Assembly (NCBI GenBank): GCA_964575025.1
Contig: CAZNPV010000003.1
Coordinates: 1 to 64,000, forward strand
Length of the DNA stretch: 64,000 nt
DNA from: JABMQB01 sp964575025
GTDB lineage: Bacteria; Bacteroidota; Bacteroidia; Bacteroidales; Prolixibacteraceae
Direction: 5' to 3'
The notes beneath the pieces are model-generated. The model ran no database searches. It had not been told where the DNA came from and saw only the letters and a list, made by a program, of their open reading frames with translations. The translations under genes were made by a program, and so were the position numbers. Below, one piece after another: positions 16,618-25,771 of this stretch. The number at the start of each line of letters is the position of its first letter. The first letter of the stretch is position 1.

Positions 16618-17424
16618 ATGCAGGAACTACTACAGCTTTTTTCGTACGATTTTTTCCAGAAGGCTTTTTTGTCAGCTATCCTGGCCAGTATTTCGTGTGG
16701 CATTGTAGGCACCTACATTGTGTCGCGCCGGATTGTTTTTATCAGCGGGGGCATCACCCATGCTTCCTTTGGAGGCATTGGGCTGGCTTTTTTCCTTGGA
16801 TTCAGTCCGGTGCTGGGAGCCGTAATTTTTGCTGTTGTAGCAGCTTTGGGAATTCAGTTTTTTACCCATAAAGGAAATCTGCGCGAAGATTCCTCCATCG
16901 CCATCTGGTGGTCCTTCGGAATGGCCCTTGGTATTATCTTTACCTTTATTACCCCGGGGTACACCCCTAACCTCATGAGCTTTCTCTTCGGAAATATCCT
17001 CACCGTCTCAACAGCCGAAATCTGGATGATGCTTTCTTTGGATCTCCTGGTGGTCCTGTTTTTTGGGTTGTTTTACCGCCAGATTCTTTATATCGCTTTT
17101 GATGAGGAATTTGCACGGGCTGCCCAGCTACCGGTAACCCTGTATAATTATCTTTTGATTGTGATCATCGCCCTGACCGTCGTTTTCAATATCCGCGTAG
17201 TTGGTATTATCCTGATCCTTTCGCTCCTTACCCTTCCCCAGGCTACAGCAAACCTTTTTACCCGGGATTTTAAATCCATGATCCTGCTTTCCACATTTTT
17301 TGCCTTTGTGGGAACCATGTCCGGATTGTTAATTTCCTACTTCGCAGATATCCCCTCGGGAGCAGCTATTATCTTTACGATGATTGTAATCTTCGGAATT
17401 TTACGCTTAATCCGGTGCTTCTGA
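16618..17424 (+). CDS. Metal ABC transporter permease (ZnuB/ABC-3 family)
   Basis: This 268-residue integral membrane protein has about eight hydrophobic helices and the ABC-3 family hallmarks: YIVSRRIVFISGGITHASFGGIG near the N-terminus (here quoted in two parts, SRRIVFISGG and THASFGG), DEEFARAAQLPV, and RVVGIILILSLLTLPQATA. It forms the channel of the importer encoded by this three-gene operon. The gene is last in the operon; a hairpin terminator lies at 17599. Confidence 0.95.
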   Translation: MQELLQLFSYDFFQKAFLSAILASISCGIVGTYIVSRRIVFISGGITHASFGGIGLAFFLGFSPVLGAVIFAVVAALGIQFFTHKGNLREDSSIAIWWSFGMALGIIFTFITPGYTPNLMSFLFGNILTVSTAEIWMMLSLDLLVVLFFGLFYRQILYIAFDEEFARAAQLPVTLYNYLLIVIIALTVVFNIRVVGIILILSLLTLPQATANLFTRDFKSMILLSTFFAFVGTMSGLLISYFADIPSGAAIIFTMIVIFGILRLIRCF

Positions 17425-17733
17425 CTTGTAAAAAAAAAGGAATTGTTTTAAAATTACAGACCAAACCCATAAAAAAATCGAAATCCTGACTGAAAATGAA
17501 GGTTTTTCTAAATAATCTTATAATTTTGTTTACCAATAAAAGAAACTGTATTTTCGTAGGAAGCATTCGTGCTCAATCAATTCGAAATTACTTTGTACAG
17601 CTGCCTCATTTTTTGAGGCAGCTTTTTTTATTTCTTCCGTTCCTGTTTGCCTGCTGTTGTTGATCCGGGGTTGGTAGGATTCCCTTCTGCATTATTGCCG
17701 GGTCCCTGAAAGGCACGATCTGCAGGGACTGTT
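17425..17733. other. Intergenic region with possible small RNA
   Basis: These 309 bases lie between the convergent permease and nagB genes. On the plus strand TAATTTTG (17521-17528) matches the -7 consensus about 70 bases before a strong terminator (17599-17629). A transcript of about 95 nt is therefore possible, but the hairpin may simply end the importer operon. Confidence 0.35.
17599..17629 (+). terminator. Rho-independent terminator
   Basis: The arms AGCTGCCTCA and TGAGGCAGCT form a perfect 10-bp stem with a 5-T loop, followed by seven T. The T run is only on the plus strand, so it serves the importer operon or a small RNA, not nagB. Confidence 0.88.
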
Positions 17734-18534
17734 TCACAAGCGATTCAACTCCTTACGCTCAATATCTTTAAAATACGTAACGGTTCCCACTTTCAGTTCC
17801 AGGGTAGCCTCATCATCGCATACGATCATTCCTTTGGGGTGGTTCTGAAGGGCTGAGACGGTCCACATGTGATTAATGCCTTCCTCAACGACTTTCTGAA
17901 GAGCCCTGGCTTTGCTCATTCCACTGATTATGATGACAACCTCTTCAGCCTGCATGATGGTATCAACACCAACGGTAAGGGCTGTTTTTGGTACTTTCGT
18001 CGTATCTCCTTCAAAAAACCGTGAGTTGGCAACAATCGTTTCCCAGGTTAATGTTTTTACCCGGGTTTTGGATTGTAAGGAGGATCCGGGTTCGTTGAAT
18101 GCGATATGACCATCCGGACCAATCCCTCCCAGAAAAAGGTTCACACCCCCCAACGATTTTATTTTTTCTTCATAGGCAGCACACTCTTTGGCGAGATCGG
18201 GAGCATTCCCATTCAGAATATGTATGTTTTCACCCGGGATATCGATATGGTTAAACAGGTTCTCATCCATAAAATAATGATAACTCTGCGGATGATCTTC
18301 CGGAATTCCCACATATTCATCCATATTAAAAGTAACCACGTTCCGGAATGACATTTTTCCCTGTTTAACCCATTCAATCCATTCTTTGTAAACCCCTACG
18401 GGCGATGAACCGGTGGGTAATCCCAAAACAAACGGATTCTTCTCAGAGGGAGAATATTCATTGATCTTTTCTGCAATATACCGCGCTGTCCATTTACTCA
18501 GGTTCGCGTAATCTTTATGAATCAGTATTCTCAT
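17734..18534 (-). CDS. nagB: Glucosamine-6-phosphate deaminase
   Basis: This 266-residue enzyme converts glucosamine-6-phosphate to fructose-6-phosphate and ammonia, joining amino-sugar use to glycolysis. All known catalytic residues are in their E. coli positions: Asp72 (FNMDEYVG), Asp141 and His143 (GPDGHIAF) and Glu148 (FNEPGSS). The phosphate-binding loop LGLPTGSSP is present. Length equals that of E. coli NagB. It lies downstream of, and on the same strand as, the NagB-PIG-L fusion gene, with about 150 bases between them. Confidence 0.96.
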   Translation of the reverse strand: MRILIHKDYANLSKWTARYIAEKINEYSPSEKNPFVLGLPTGSSPVGVYKEWIEWVKQGKMSFRNVVTFNMDEYVGIPEDHPQSYHYFMDENLFNHIDIPGENIHILNGNAPDLAKECAAYEEKIKSLGGVNLFLGGIGPDGHIAFNEPGSSLQSKTRVKTLTWETIVANSRFFEGDTTKVPKTALTVGVDTIMQAEEVVIIISGMSKARALQKVVEEGINHMWTVSALQNHPKGMIVCDDEATLELKVGTVTYFKDIERKELNRL

Positions 18535-18685
18535 AACATCAGGTTTTACTTAATTTTTTTGTAAAAATATTATTTTATTTATCAATTGCCAGACTTATGT
18601 TGGATAAAAATAAGGGCTATCATCTGGGCATAACCAAAAATTAACAACAGCATACAACAACAGGTTTTCAACTCACTGAAAACCG

Positions 18686-21016
18686 CTAAATCTTCAACAA
18701 TTCGTCCGGTGAAGTTTCAAGTTTAAACGCTTCCCTGAGAAATTGTTCCACATTCATCTCACGCATAAAAACCAGTCCGTGGGTTGCCCGCAATAAAGGG
18801 ATCTCGCTTTGATAAAAAAAGTTTTTACCCAGGAGAAACTGAATCTGTTTATGCTGTTCGACCCATATTTTCTGTGTCAGGGTACTGAATTTGCCATCCA
18901 GCTGGTAGCTGGGAAATGAGGCATGGACCTGGCTCACATAACATTCTTCAAAGGACTTGTCAAGTGTTGCCAGTGCATTCAACGATACCGGGATGATCAC
19001 TTCCACCTCGGAAGGATAATAACGGAACCAGACATTGCGGTAGCCGTGAATTCTGAGCGTTGACAGGTCTTCTTCCCTGCTCCACTCCTTCACTGCACCC
19101 GCAATAGCCTGCAACACTTTATAATGCGTATCCGGGCCACTTCCCTGCGGATCCATAGCCAAACTAATCACGGTAGGCTTGTATTTTCTGAATTCGTTAA
19201 CAATGGGCATCACATCGCGTTCCTTATCCGGTTTGCCTCCAAATAAACCAGCCTGGTAAAAACCAAGCCTCAGGTGGTGTATATTTTTTACCGGAACCCC
19301 GTAGTGTGCCCATACCAGTTCTTCCTCCAGTTCCCGGATCATTCCCTTCAGTTTCTGTATCTTCGGAGGATTTATGCTTCCGTCGTAGCTGTGGAAAAGA
19401 ACCATCAGGATCTCTTCAATCGTATTGCTCAGTTCATCCACATTTTTTACCTGCCATATTTCCACTATAGCCCGTATCAGGCGGTGACAAACACCTCGTA
19501 TTTTTTCTTCGCTGTTATTGGCTGCAATGTTATCCAGATAGTGGTATACATCCTTATCCCATTTATATTTATACCCTTTTTCAAAAAAATCAGGGTACTC
19601 AACCATTTGTATTTCTCCTATGGTGAGGAGGTGTTTTGTTTTCGTAAGCAATTCATCCAGAAAATGGTTGGTAACGGCTGCAAATCCTGAGGTCATCACC
19701 GCAAAATGCATCTCATTGGAAGGATCGCGTTGCTGTCGGTTGGTTGCAGGCATCAGGCCCAGCATGATATCGTCGTGATGGGGACCGGTATGGTAATACA
19801 CCTGGTTGGTATCCCTGACCATTCCTTTACTCAACTTCTCAGTGATTGAATCAATTACGGTCTGCACGGTATGATCATCCAGTCCGGGAATCAGGCGGCA
19901 GTATGGATCGTTCTGCAGGTCCTCCAACGTCACTTTCGAACCAAATTTATTGATCTTTTTGCAGAGATCGATCACAGCCCGTTCTGTTTTTTCATGGGAC
20001 CATGGAGTCCCGGTGTAATATTCCCGGATGGTATCATCCAGTTTTACTGTGGCCCCTTTGGTGAGATAAAAACGGCTGTTCCTCAGTTTTTGGAGGGACG
20101 TAGCAGGAAACGTGTTCACGGGGTCACTCTGAAGCGAATCACGAACAATATCAGCTATGGCTTCGCCGGCAGCATAAATAATAGCTACACATTCGGGATT
20201 ACAGGTAATCGTTTCCAGTCCGATGGTAATAACCAACCGGTTTCTTGATATCTCAATCCCTCCCAGATCTGTTGCCGTTACGGCCTGTATTTCAAAGTTT
20301 GTAGAGGTCAGACGGGTGGTAGAAAAAGGATCGGATCCCCGCGTATTAAATCCGATATGCCCTTCCGGACCAATGTCGCCCAGAAAAAAACCGATTCCCC
20401 CTTTATCCCTGATTTTCTGTTCATACCGTGAACACCAGTCATCAATCAGAAAGATCGATTGTTGCTGTAGCTCTTCCAGCATTGTTTTCGCTTCACGAAC
20501 CCGTAACGAAAGATCAATTGTAAAATCAGGAAATACCTCTCTGTAACTTTTCCCTTCAGCCAGTTCAATCTCATCCGAATTGATCAGCAAAGCCCTGTCC
20601 GGATTAAGTCCCAGACCATTAATGTAATACTTCGCAACATAGTTGTATAAACTGTTGTGTTGTGTTGAACTGATTGGATAAAATTCCCCGGTCTGGACAA
20701 AATGCAGCCTGCTGAGGTCTGGCCTTTTAAGGCCTCCCAGTCCATATTTCTTCAATACATCCTGTACCTCCCCGGTATCCCATTTCTCAAGAAGCATCCG
20801 GGAAGCCGATATAAAATACTGAGCCGACTTCCCTGCAGGAAGAGTGATCACTCCTTCGGGATTTTGGGATGCATACTCAAAAAACCGCAGAGATGACAAC
20901 AATCCCAGCTGGGGAAAACTTTTTACCGCAATATACGGTATTTGTGTAGTGATCTTTTTACCTCCCGATAAATCATAAAAGACCCTTTCAACATTACTGA
21001 GTACTATTTCATCCAT
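18686..21016 (-). CDS. NagB-like domain fused to a PIG-L deacetylase-like domain
   Basis: From ATG 21016 the protein has 776 residues. Residues about 1-335 form a NagB fold: the sugar-phosphate loop ITLPAGKSAQ, INSDEIEL (Asp72 equivalent) and GPEGHIGFNTRGS. Compared with true NagB, Asp141 has become Glu218, His143 is kept (His220), and catalytic Glu148 is Thr225, so deaminase activity is doubtful. Residues about 405 onward contain PHHDDIMLG, the zinc-binding motif of PIG-L/LmbE N-acetylglucosaminyl deacetylases, and DPQGSGPDTHYKV, its later His motif. NagB/PIG-L fusions are known in Bacteroides. A plausible role is deacetylation of an N-acetylated sugar phosphate or regulation of amino-sugar use beside nagB. 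An upstream in-frame start at 21097 would add 27 residues. Confidence 0.85.
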   Translation of the reverse strand: MDEIVLSNVERVFYDLSGGKKITTQIPYIAVKSFPQLGLLSSLRFFEYASQNPEGVITLPAGKSAQYFISASRMLLEKWDTGEVQDVLKKYGLGGLKRPDLSRLHFVQTGEFYPISSTQHNSLYNYVAKYYINGLGLNPDRALLINSDEIELAEGKSYREVFPDFTIDLSLRVREAKTMLEELQQQSIFLIDDWCSRYEQKIRDKGGIGFFLGDIGPEGHIGFNTRGSDPFSTTRLTSTNFEIQAVTATDLGGIEISRNRLVITIGLETITCNPECVAIIYAAGEAIADIVRDSLQSDPVNTFPATSLQKLRNSRFYLTKGATVKLDDTIREYYTGTPWSHEKTERAVIDLCKKINKFGSKVTLEDLQNDPYCRLIPGLDDHTVQTVIDSITEKLSKGMVRDTNQVYYHTGPHHDDIMLGLMPATNRQQRDPSNEMHFAVMTSGFAAVTNHFLDELLTKTKHLLTIGEIQMVEYPDFFEKGYKYKWDKDVYHYLDNIAANNSEEKIRGVCHRLIRAIVEIWQVKNVDELSNTIEEILMVLFHSYDGSINPPKIQKLKGMIRELEEELVWAHYGVPVKNIHHLRLGFYQAGLFGGKPDKERDVMPIVNEFRKYKPTVISLAMDPQGSGPDTHYKVLQAIAGAVKEWSREEDLSTLRIHGYRNVWFRYYPSEVEVIIPVSLNALATLDKSFEECYVSQVHASFPSYQLDGKFSTLTQKIWVEQHKQIQFLLGKNFFYQSEIPLLRATHGLVFMREMNVEQFLREAFKLETSPDELLKI

Positions 21017-21147
21017 TGCATACCTTTTTAAATGCGTTTTGGCAAATTGCTGATAATTTACTGAATAATTTTCTCTTATTCCATGTTTCGACCCCAATTA
21101 TTTTTAATTTTATTGTATTACATTCGCTCCATAAAAAAAGCCATCTC

Positions 21148-22263
21148 ATGAAACTAAAAAAAGCTTCATTTTTTCTGTTGATTTTTCATCTTGTGTTTTT
21201 TCTGAATGCTCAAGAGCGCAAAAATATTTATATTCCCGATATTCCCGGTTTTAAAACCTTAAAATGTGATTTCCATACGCACACAGTTTTTTCCGATGGG
21301 ATGGTCTGGCCTACGATCCGTATTGCCGAAGCCTGGCTGGAAGGGCTTGATGCAGTAGCCATTTCTGAACACATTGAATACCGGCCTCACTCAACCGATA
21401 TCGTGGCAGACCACAACAGGGCCTGGGAGATAGCCAAACCCATTGCCGACCGGCAGGGGATTCTTCTGGTCAAAGCAGCTGAAATAACCCGGCAAATGCC
21501 GCCGGGGCATTTAAATGCCCTGTTCATAAACAATGCAAATCTTTTGGAACGGGATGATGTTTTTGACGCATTGCAGGAAGCAAAAGACCAGGGAGCTTTC
21601 ATTTTCTGGAATCATCCGGGGTGGAAAATCCAACAGCCGGATACGACCTTATGGTGGGATGAGCATACCCAATTGCTGGAAAAAGGGCTGATGCATGGGA
21701 TCGAAGTGTACAATTCCAATGAATATTATCCGGAAGCACTTGACTGGGCGAATGAAAAAGAGCTGGCTGTACTTTGCAATACCGACCTGCATGTGCCGGT
21801 CCAAATAGTGTATAATCTCGCTGATTCCCACCGGCCGATGACCCTGGTGTTTGCCCGCGAAAAGACCCAGGAAGCCTTAAAGGAAGCGCTCTTTGCCAAA
21901 CGAACCGTTGCCTGGTTTGATCACACCCTGATGGGTTCTGCGGAATGGCTGGAACCGTTGTTTTTTGCCTCCGTACAACTGGAAGATAAAAAAGTCAGCC
22001 TGAAAAATAATGAAGTCGCCACCCTGTCCATCCAAAACAGTTCGGATATCGATTATCAGCTTGAACTGGCACAACCAACGATAGCTTTTTCCTGTCCGGA
22101 AAAAATATACCTGAAGGCTCATCACACCACCCAAATAGAACTTGCCGGTAATTCAGAAGAAATCACAGACATAAAAACCCTGAATATGCACTTCCTGGTA
22201 ACCAATGTGTTTACAGGCCGGCATACCAACCTGGTGGTAAACCTCAAAATTGAGAATCAATGA
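21148..22263 (+). CDS. Exported PHP-domain phosphodiesterase (Sb-PDE-like)
   Basis: From ATG 21148 the protein has 371 residues with a signal peptide (KKASFFLLIFHLVFFLNAQ). The PHP metal-binding motifs are present: FHTHTVFSDG, EHIEYRP, a central ExT motif (KAAEITRQMPPGH), FWNHPGW and NTDLHVPV. Such proteins bind two or three metal ions and hydrolyse phosphate esters; this group is close to the Sb-PDE phosphodiesterase. The C-terminal 100 residues look like a beta-sandwich. An earlier in-frame start at 21016 would run through the divergent promoter region and lacks a signal peptide at its front, so 21148 is preferred. Confidence 0.82.
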   Translation: MKLKKASFFLLIFHLVFFLNAQERKNIYIPDIPGFKTLKCDFHTHTVFSDGMVWPTIRIAEAWLEGLDAVAISEHIEYRPHSTDIVADHNRAWEIAKPIADRQGILLVKAAEITRQMPPGHLNALFINNANLLERDDVFDALQEAKDQGAFIFWNHPGWKIQQPDTTLWWDEHTQLLEKGLMHGIEVYNSNEYYPEALDWANEKELAVLCNTDLHVPVQIVYNLADSHRPMTLVFAREKTQEALKEALFAKRTVAWFDHTLMGSAEWLEPLFFASVQLEDKKVSLKNNEVATLSIQNSSDIDYQLELAQPTIAFSCPEKIYLKAHHTTQIELAGNSEEITDIKTLNMHFLVTNVFTGRHTNLVVNLKIENQ

Positions 22264-22405
22264 CCATCCCGGCACAGGCTGCTTCCAACAGAGGAAACAT
22301 CAAACTTCCAATCAGCGAACACTTTTAAACCAGCCTGTGAAGAATGGTGGTTCATACTGTTTTTTTTATGTACTTTTACGTTCTTTGTACCTGCATCATA
22401 GGTAT

Positions 22406-22427
22406 ATGAAACGAGCCCCAATGGGTC
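22406..22427 (+). repeat. Dispersed GAAACGAGCCCC repeat, copy 2
   Basis: The sequence ATGAAACGAGCCCCAATGGG followed by TC matches the copy at 48483 over 22 bases with one difference and the inverted copy at 7902. It lies in the gap before the LolA-like gene. Confidence 0.6.
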
Positions 22428-22480
22428 AGGACGAATTCCATGAGTTATCTAAAAATTATAAAAATTAAAATCTAATAAAA

Positions 22481-23194
22481 ATGAAACAATTTATTCTTCT
22501 TCTAAGCCTTCTGGCATTTACCGGGTATCATGCGTATACGCAATCCGTCAATGAGATTATTTCAAAACATAACGAAGTGACCGGACAGGATAAACTTGTA
22601 AAAATTGAAACGTACACGGTTGAAGCAGTGGTCAGTCAAATGGGCATGGAGATTCCCATGAACATGAAAATGAAACGTCCCGATAAATTTATTATGGAAA
22701 TGGATATCCAGGGACAGACCATGATCCAGGCCTTCAACGGCCAGTCGGGTTGGACTATCATACCCATGATGAGCAGTGAACCCCAGGAGTTAACCGATGA
22801 CCAACTGGCACAGGCTAAGCAACAGGCTGTGATTGACGGCCCTTTTTACAAAATGGAAGAACAGGGATTAACAGCAGAACTTGTCGGGAAAGATGAAAAA
22901 AACGGAAAGGAAGTTTTTCACATCAAATTAACAGACGAAAACGGTCAGTCACAATCGTATTTTATCGATACCGACAGCTATTACCTGTTATCCACATCAA
23001 GAACCGTAAACACCCAGGGAATGGAAATCGAAATAGAATCGATCATGAGCGACTATCAGCCTACGGAAGGAGTACTTATTGCACGGAATGTAGAATCCGT
23101 AACACCTATGGGAAATGCCACAATTAAGATCAATAAAATTGAATTTAACACACCCATCGACGATTCGATATTTGACAGACCGGATAAAAAGTAA
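22481..23194 (+). CDS. Exported LolA-like outer-membrane lipoprotein-sorting family protein
   Basis: This 237-residue protein has a signal peptide (FILLLSLLAFTGYHAYTQ) without a lipobox Cys. The body is a long run of antiparallel strands with LolA-like character: YTVEAVVSQMGMEIPMNMKM, RPDKFIMEMDIQGQTMIQAF, GQSGWTIIPMM, then YFIDTDSYYLLSTSRTV and a closing FNTPIDDSIFDRP. Bacteroidota carry many such periplasmic proteins with the LolA/LppX fold, likely binding a lipid or lipid anchor. It stands alone between repeat-containing spacers. Partner and cargo unknown. Confidence 0.72.
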   Translation: MKQFILLLSLLAFTGYHAYTQSVNEIISKHNEVTGQDKLVKIETYTVEAVVSQMGMEIPMNMKMKRPDKFIMEMDIQGQTMIQAFNGQSGWTIIPMMSSEPQELTDDQLAQAKQQAVIDGPFYKMEEQGLTAELVGKDEKNGKEVFHIKLTDENGQSQSYFIDTDSYYLLSTSRTVNTQGMEIEIESIMSDYQPTEGVLIARNVESVTPMGNATIKINKIEFNTPIDDSIFDRPDKK

Positions 23195-23199
23195 AACCC

Positions 23200-23301
23200 A
23201 ACCGGATGTAGGCCGGTTGTTAGTGACACCCGGCATTTCAGAGCGTAGCGAATGAAATGACGTTGGTGGAACTAATCCCGCTGAACGAAGTGAAGCGGGA
23301 T
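23200..23301. repeat. Three successive hairpins (palindromic repeat cluster)
   Basis: Arms AACCGG/CCGGTT (23200-23218), CATTTCA/TGAAATG (23234-23259) and ATCCCGCT/AGCGGGAT (23275-23301) follow each other just behind the LolA-like gene. The loops carry GAGCGTAGCGAA and GAACGAAGTGA. There is no T run, so simple termination is unlikely; it looks like an interspersed palindromic element. Confidence 0.6.
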
Positions 23302-23414
23302 CGGTTGTCAGTTGTCGAGTTGTCAATGCCTGAATAACGTTGATCTTTCCGAAGTAGTTTTATGCTGATTAAAAGACCGGATAAATTTATCTTTACACTA
23401 TCAAGGTTGGGATT

Positions 23415-24440
23415 ATGAAGAAAAAGCTGTTTGGAAAAACCTTACCGGAGTTAACGGAGATTACCGCCTCACTGGGATTTCCGAAATATACAGCGGGTCA
23501 GATTGCGGACTGGCTCTATAAAAAACGGGTCAGGACGGTTTCAGAAATGAGCAACATTTCATTAAAAAACCGTGATGTACTCAGTCAAACCTTTGAAGTG
23601 GGCCTCACGCCTTACACAAAAGTCCAGGTGAGTACCGATGGAACCAAAAAATACCTTTTTCCTGTCGGCTCATCCAAATGGATTGAAACCGCAATGATCC
23701 CTGAGAAAACAAGGAATACGGTTTGTGTGAGTTCCCAGGTTGGATGCAAAATGGGGTGTCTTTTCTGCATGACAGGCAAGCAGGGTTTTCAGGGACAACT
23801 CATGGCAGGCGATATTCTCAATCAGCTCTTCAGCATAAATGAATCCGGGGAAATAACCAATGTGGTTTATATGGGCATGGGCGAACCGTTTGATAACCTG
23901 ACAGAAGTCCTGAAAAGCCTAAACATAATGACTGCAGAGTGGGGTTGTGGTATGAGTCCGCGACGAATTACCGTATCTTCCATCGGCATCTTACCGGGAA
24001 TGCTCTCTTTCCTGGACCATTGCGATGCCAACCTTGCAATCAGCCTCCACTCTCCTTTTCCCGAAGAACGAAAAAAACTGATCCCGGCCCAGGCAGCTTA
24101 TCCTGTTTCCAACATACTTGAAGAACTTAAAAAACGGGATTTCGCAAAGCGACGGCGGATCTCATTCGAATACATCCTGTTTAAAGGAATAAATGACAGT
24201 CCAAAGCATGTGAACGCACTGGCAAAGCTGTTGGAAGGAATCTCCTGCAGGGTAAACCTGATCCGTTTCCACCCGTTTCCGGGAACCTCCCTCATGGGCA
24301 GTTCCGAAACTACCCTTCAGGAATTTAAGGATCGCCTGAACCGAAAAGAGATCCTCACCACCATACGGGCCTCACGCGGACAGGATATCTTTGCGGCATG
24401 CGGACAGCTTTCAACGAAGGAAAAGTCGCTCCCCTCCTGA
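23415..24440 (+). CDS. rlmN: Dual-specificity RNA methyltransferase RlmN
   Basis: This 341-residue radical SAM enzyme methylates C2 of adenosine 2503 in 23S rRNA and A37 of some tRNAs. The radical SAM cluster motif is CKMGCLFC, preceded by SSQVG. Downstream are VVYMGMGEPFDN, the SAM-contacting RRITVSSIG, and the catalytic pair Cys (NTVCVSS region and the C-terminal AACGQL) used in the methyl-Cys mechanism. Length and motif order match the family. It is a single gene, followed by the alanine-dehydrogenase-like gene 105 bases later on the same strand. Confidence 0.96.
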   Translation: MKKKLFGKTLPELTEITASLGFPKYTAGQIADWLYKKRVRTVSEMSNISLKNRDVLSQTFEVGLTPYTKVQVSTDGTKKYLFPVGSSKWIETAMIPEKTRNTVCVSSQVGCKMGCLFCMTGKQGFQGQLMAGDILNQLFSINESGEITNVVYMGMGEPFDNLTEVLKSLNIMTAEWGCGMSPRRITVSSIGILPGMLSFLDHCDANLAISLHSPFPEERKKLIPAQAAYPVSNILEELKKRDFAKRRRISFEYILFKGINDSPKHVNALAKLLEGISCRVNLIRFHPFPGTSLMGSSETTLQEFKDRLNRKEILTTIRASRGQDIFAACGQLSTKEKSLPS

Positions 24441-24545
24441 TCTTCCCCCGGGGCTCTATTCAGTGAACAGGGAAACACAAAAAACAGAATGTTTTGAAAT
24501 CTCGGCATTTGAATGTAACTTGTAACCCTCAATGATCGAACTGCT

Positions 24546-25766
24546 ATGGAAGACAAAGTAAGATCCAACGAAAAGATATCGCTACCCAAAAACATGCTTC
24601 TTCCCAAAGAAGAAATGCTGGAAGTAAAACAGAAAGGTCAGAAAATTAAAATCGGGATCCCTTCCGATTTTTGCAAAACAGAATACCGGGTACCCCTCAC
24701 TCCCCAGGCTGTGGAATTGCTGGTTTCTTACGGACATGAGATACTGATTGAAACAAATGCCGGTAAATCTGCCAACTATAGCGATACAGAATACAAAGAA
24801 ATGGGTGCTTCCATTGTGGATAAAAAGGAAGAAATCTTTCAATGCGATATCATTCTTCGGGTATCGCCCTTCGACCGGGATGAGATTCAGTTAATGCGCG
24901 GAAACCAGTTTGTTTTTTCCAACCTGGAAATTCAGTCGCACTGCAAGGAGTCCATTGAGATGTTAATGAAAAAAAAGATCACAACCATTGCGTACGAGTA
25001 TATTGAAAATGAACAGGGGCATCTGCCTTTTGTCCATCAGATGAGTCAGATTGCAGGCATCACATCGATTACCATTGCCAGTGAATACCTCAGCAATTCA
25101 CACAACGGGAAAGGGGTGCTTTTTGGCGATGTTACGGGTATCACGCCGGCTGAGCTGGTTATTATCGGGACCAGTACAGCAGCGGAATTTGCAGCCAGGG
25201 CAGCCTTGTCACTCGGTATCCTGGTAAAAGTCTTTGACACCTCGGTATCGGACCTGAATACCCTTGAAGAAAAAATCGGACAACGGATTTTTACTTCGGT
25301 ATTTTACCCTAAGGTCCTGAAAAAAGCACTGGTTTCGGCTGATGCAGTTATCGGGGCCACCTCATTCAACACCACTCCGAAATTCAAAGTGTCTGAAGAA
25401 ATGGTAAAAACCATGAAAGAAGGAACGGTAATCATCGATCTGAATGTAAGCCAGGGAGGCTGCTTTGAAACGTCCCGGTGTACCAACCTCAAAGAACCCA
25501 CTTTCATAGAACATGGGGTGGTTCACTATTGTGTGCCCAATATCCCCTCGTTGGTTGCCCGCACGGCCTCTATTTCATTAAGCAATATTCTGATCCCGGT
25601 ATTACTGGCGATCAGTGACTACGGAGGCATTGACCATTATATCAAATCATCCAAAGGCTTCAGAAAAGGAGTCTACCTCTACCACGGAATCCTGACAAAC
25701 AACGATATAGGAAACCTTTTCAACCTTCCGGTACAGGATATCAATCTGCTCCTGGCAGCCTTCTGA
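24546..25766 (+). CDS. Alanine dehydrogenase / transhydrogenase-like protein with altered glycine motif
   Basis: This 406-residue protein has the N-terminal AlaDH/PNT domain (KIGIPSDFCKTEYRVPLTP with the substrate-binding Arg) and an NAD-binding domain with FAARAALSLG, DAVIGA, TVIIDLNVSQGGCFET and VHYCVPNIPSLVARTAS. Bacteroidota AlaDH-like proteins normally have a GAGTVG-type dinucleotide motif; here it is IIGTSTAAEF (residues 207-215), so two of the three glycines are lost. The usual active-site His region (YLHLA) reads SNLEIQ. The protein may therefore bind NAD differently or no longer be an alanine dehydrogenase. The first 30 residues are an extra lysine- and glutamate-rich extension. Confidence 0.78.
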   Translation: MEDKVRSNEKISLPKNMLLPKEEMLEVKQKGQKIKIGIPSDFCKTEYRVPLTPQAVELLVSYGHEILIETNAGKSANYSDTEYKEMGASIVDKKEEIFQCDIILRVSPFDRDEIQLMRGNQFVFSNLEIQSHCKESIEMLMKKKITTIAYEYIENEQGHLPFVHQMSQIAGITSITIASEYLSNSHNGKGVLFGDVTGITPAELVIIGTSTAAEFAARAALSLGILVKVFDTSVSDLNTLEEKIGQRIFTSVFYPKVLKKALVSADAVIGATSFNTTPKFKVSEEMVKTMKEGTVIIDLNVSQGGCFETSRCTNLKEPTFIEHGVVHYCVPNIPSLVARTASISLSNILIPVLLAISDYGGIDHYIKSSKGFRKGVYLYHGILTNNDIGNLFNLPVQDINLLLAAF

Positions 25767-25771
25767 CCGGT

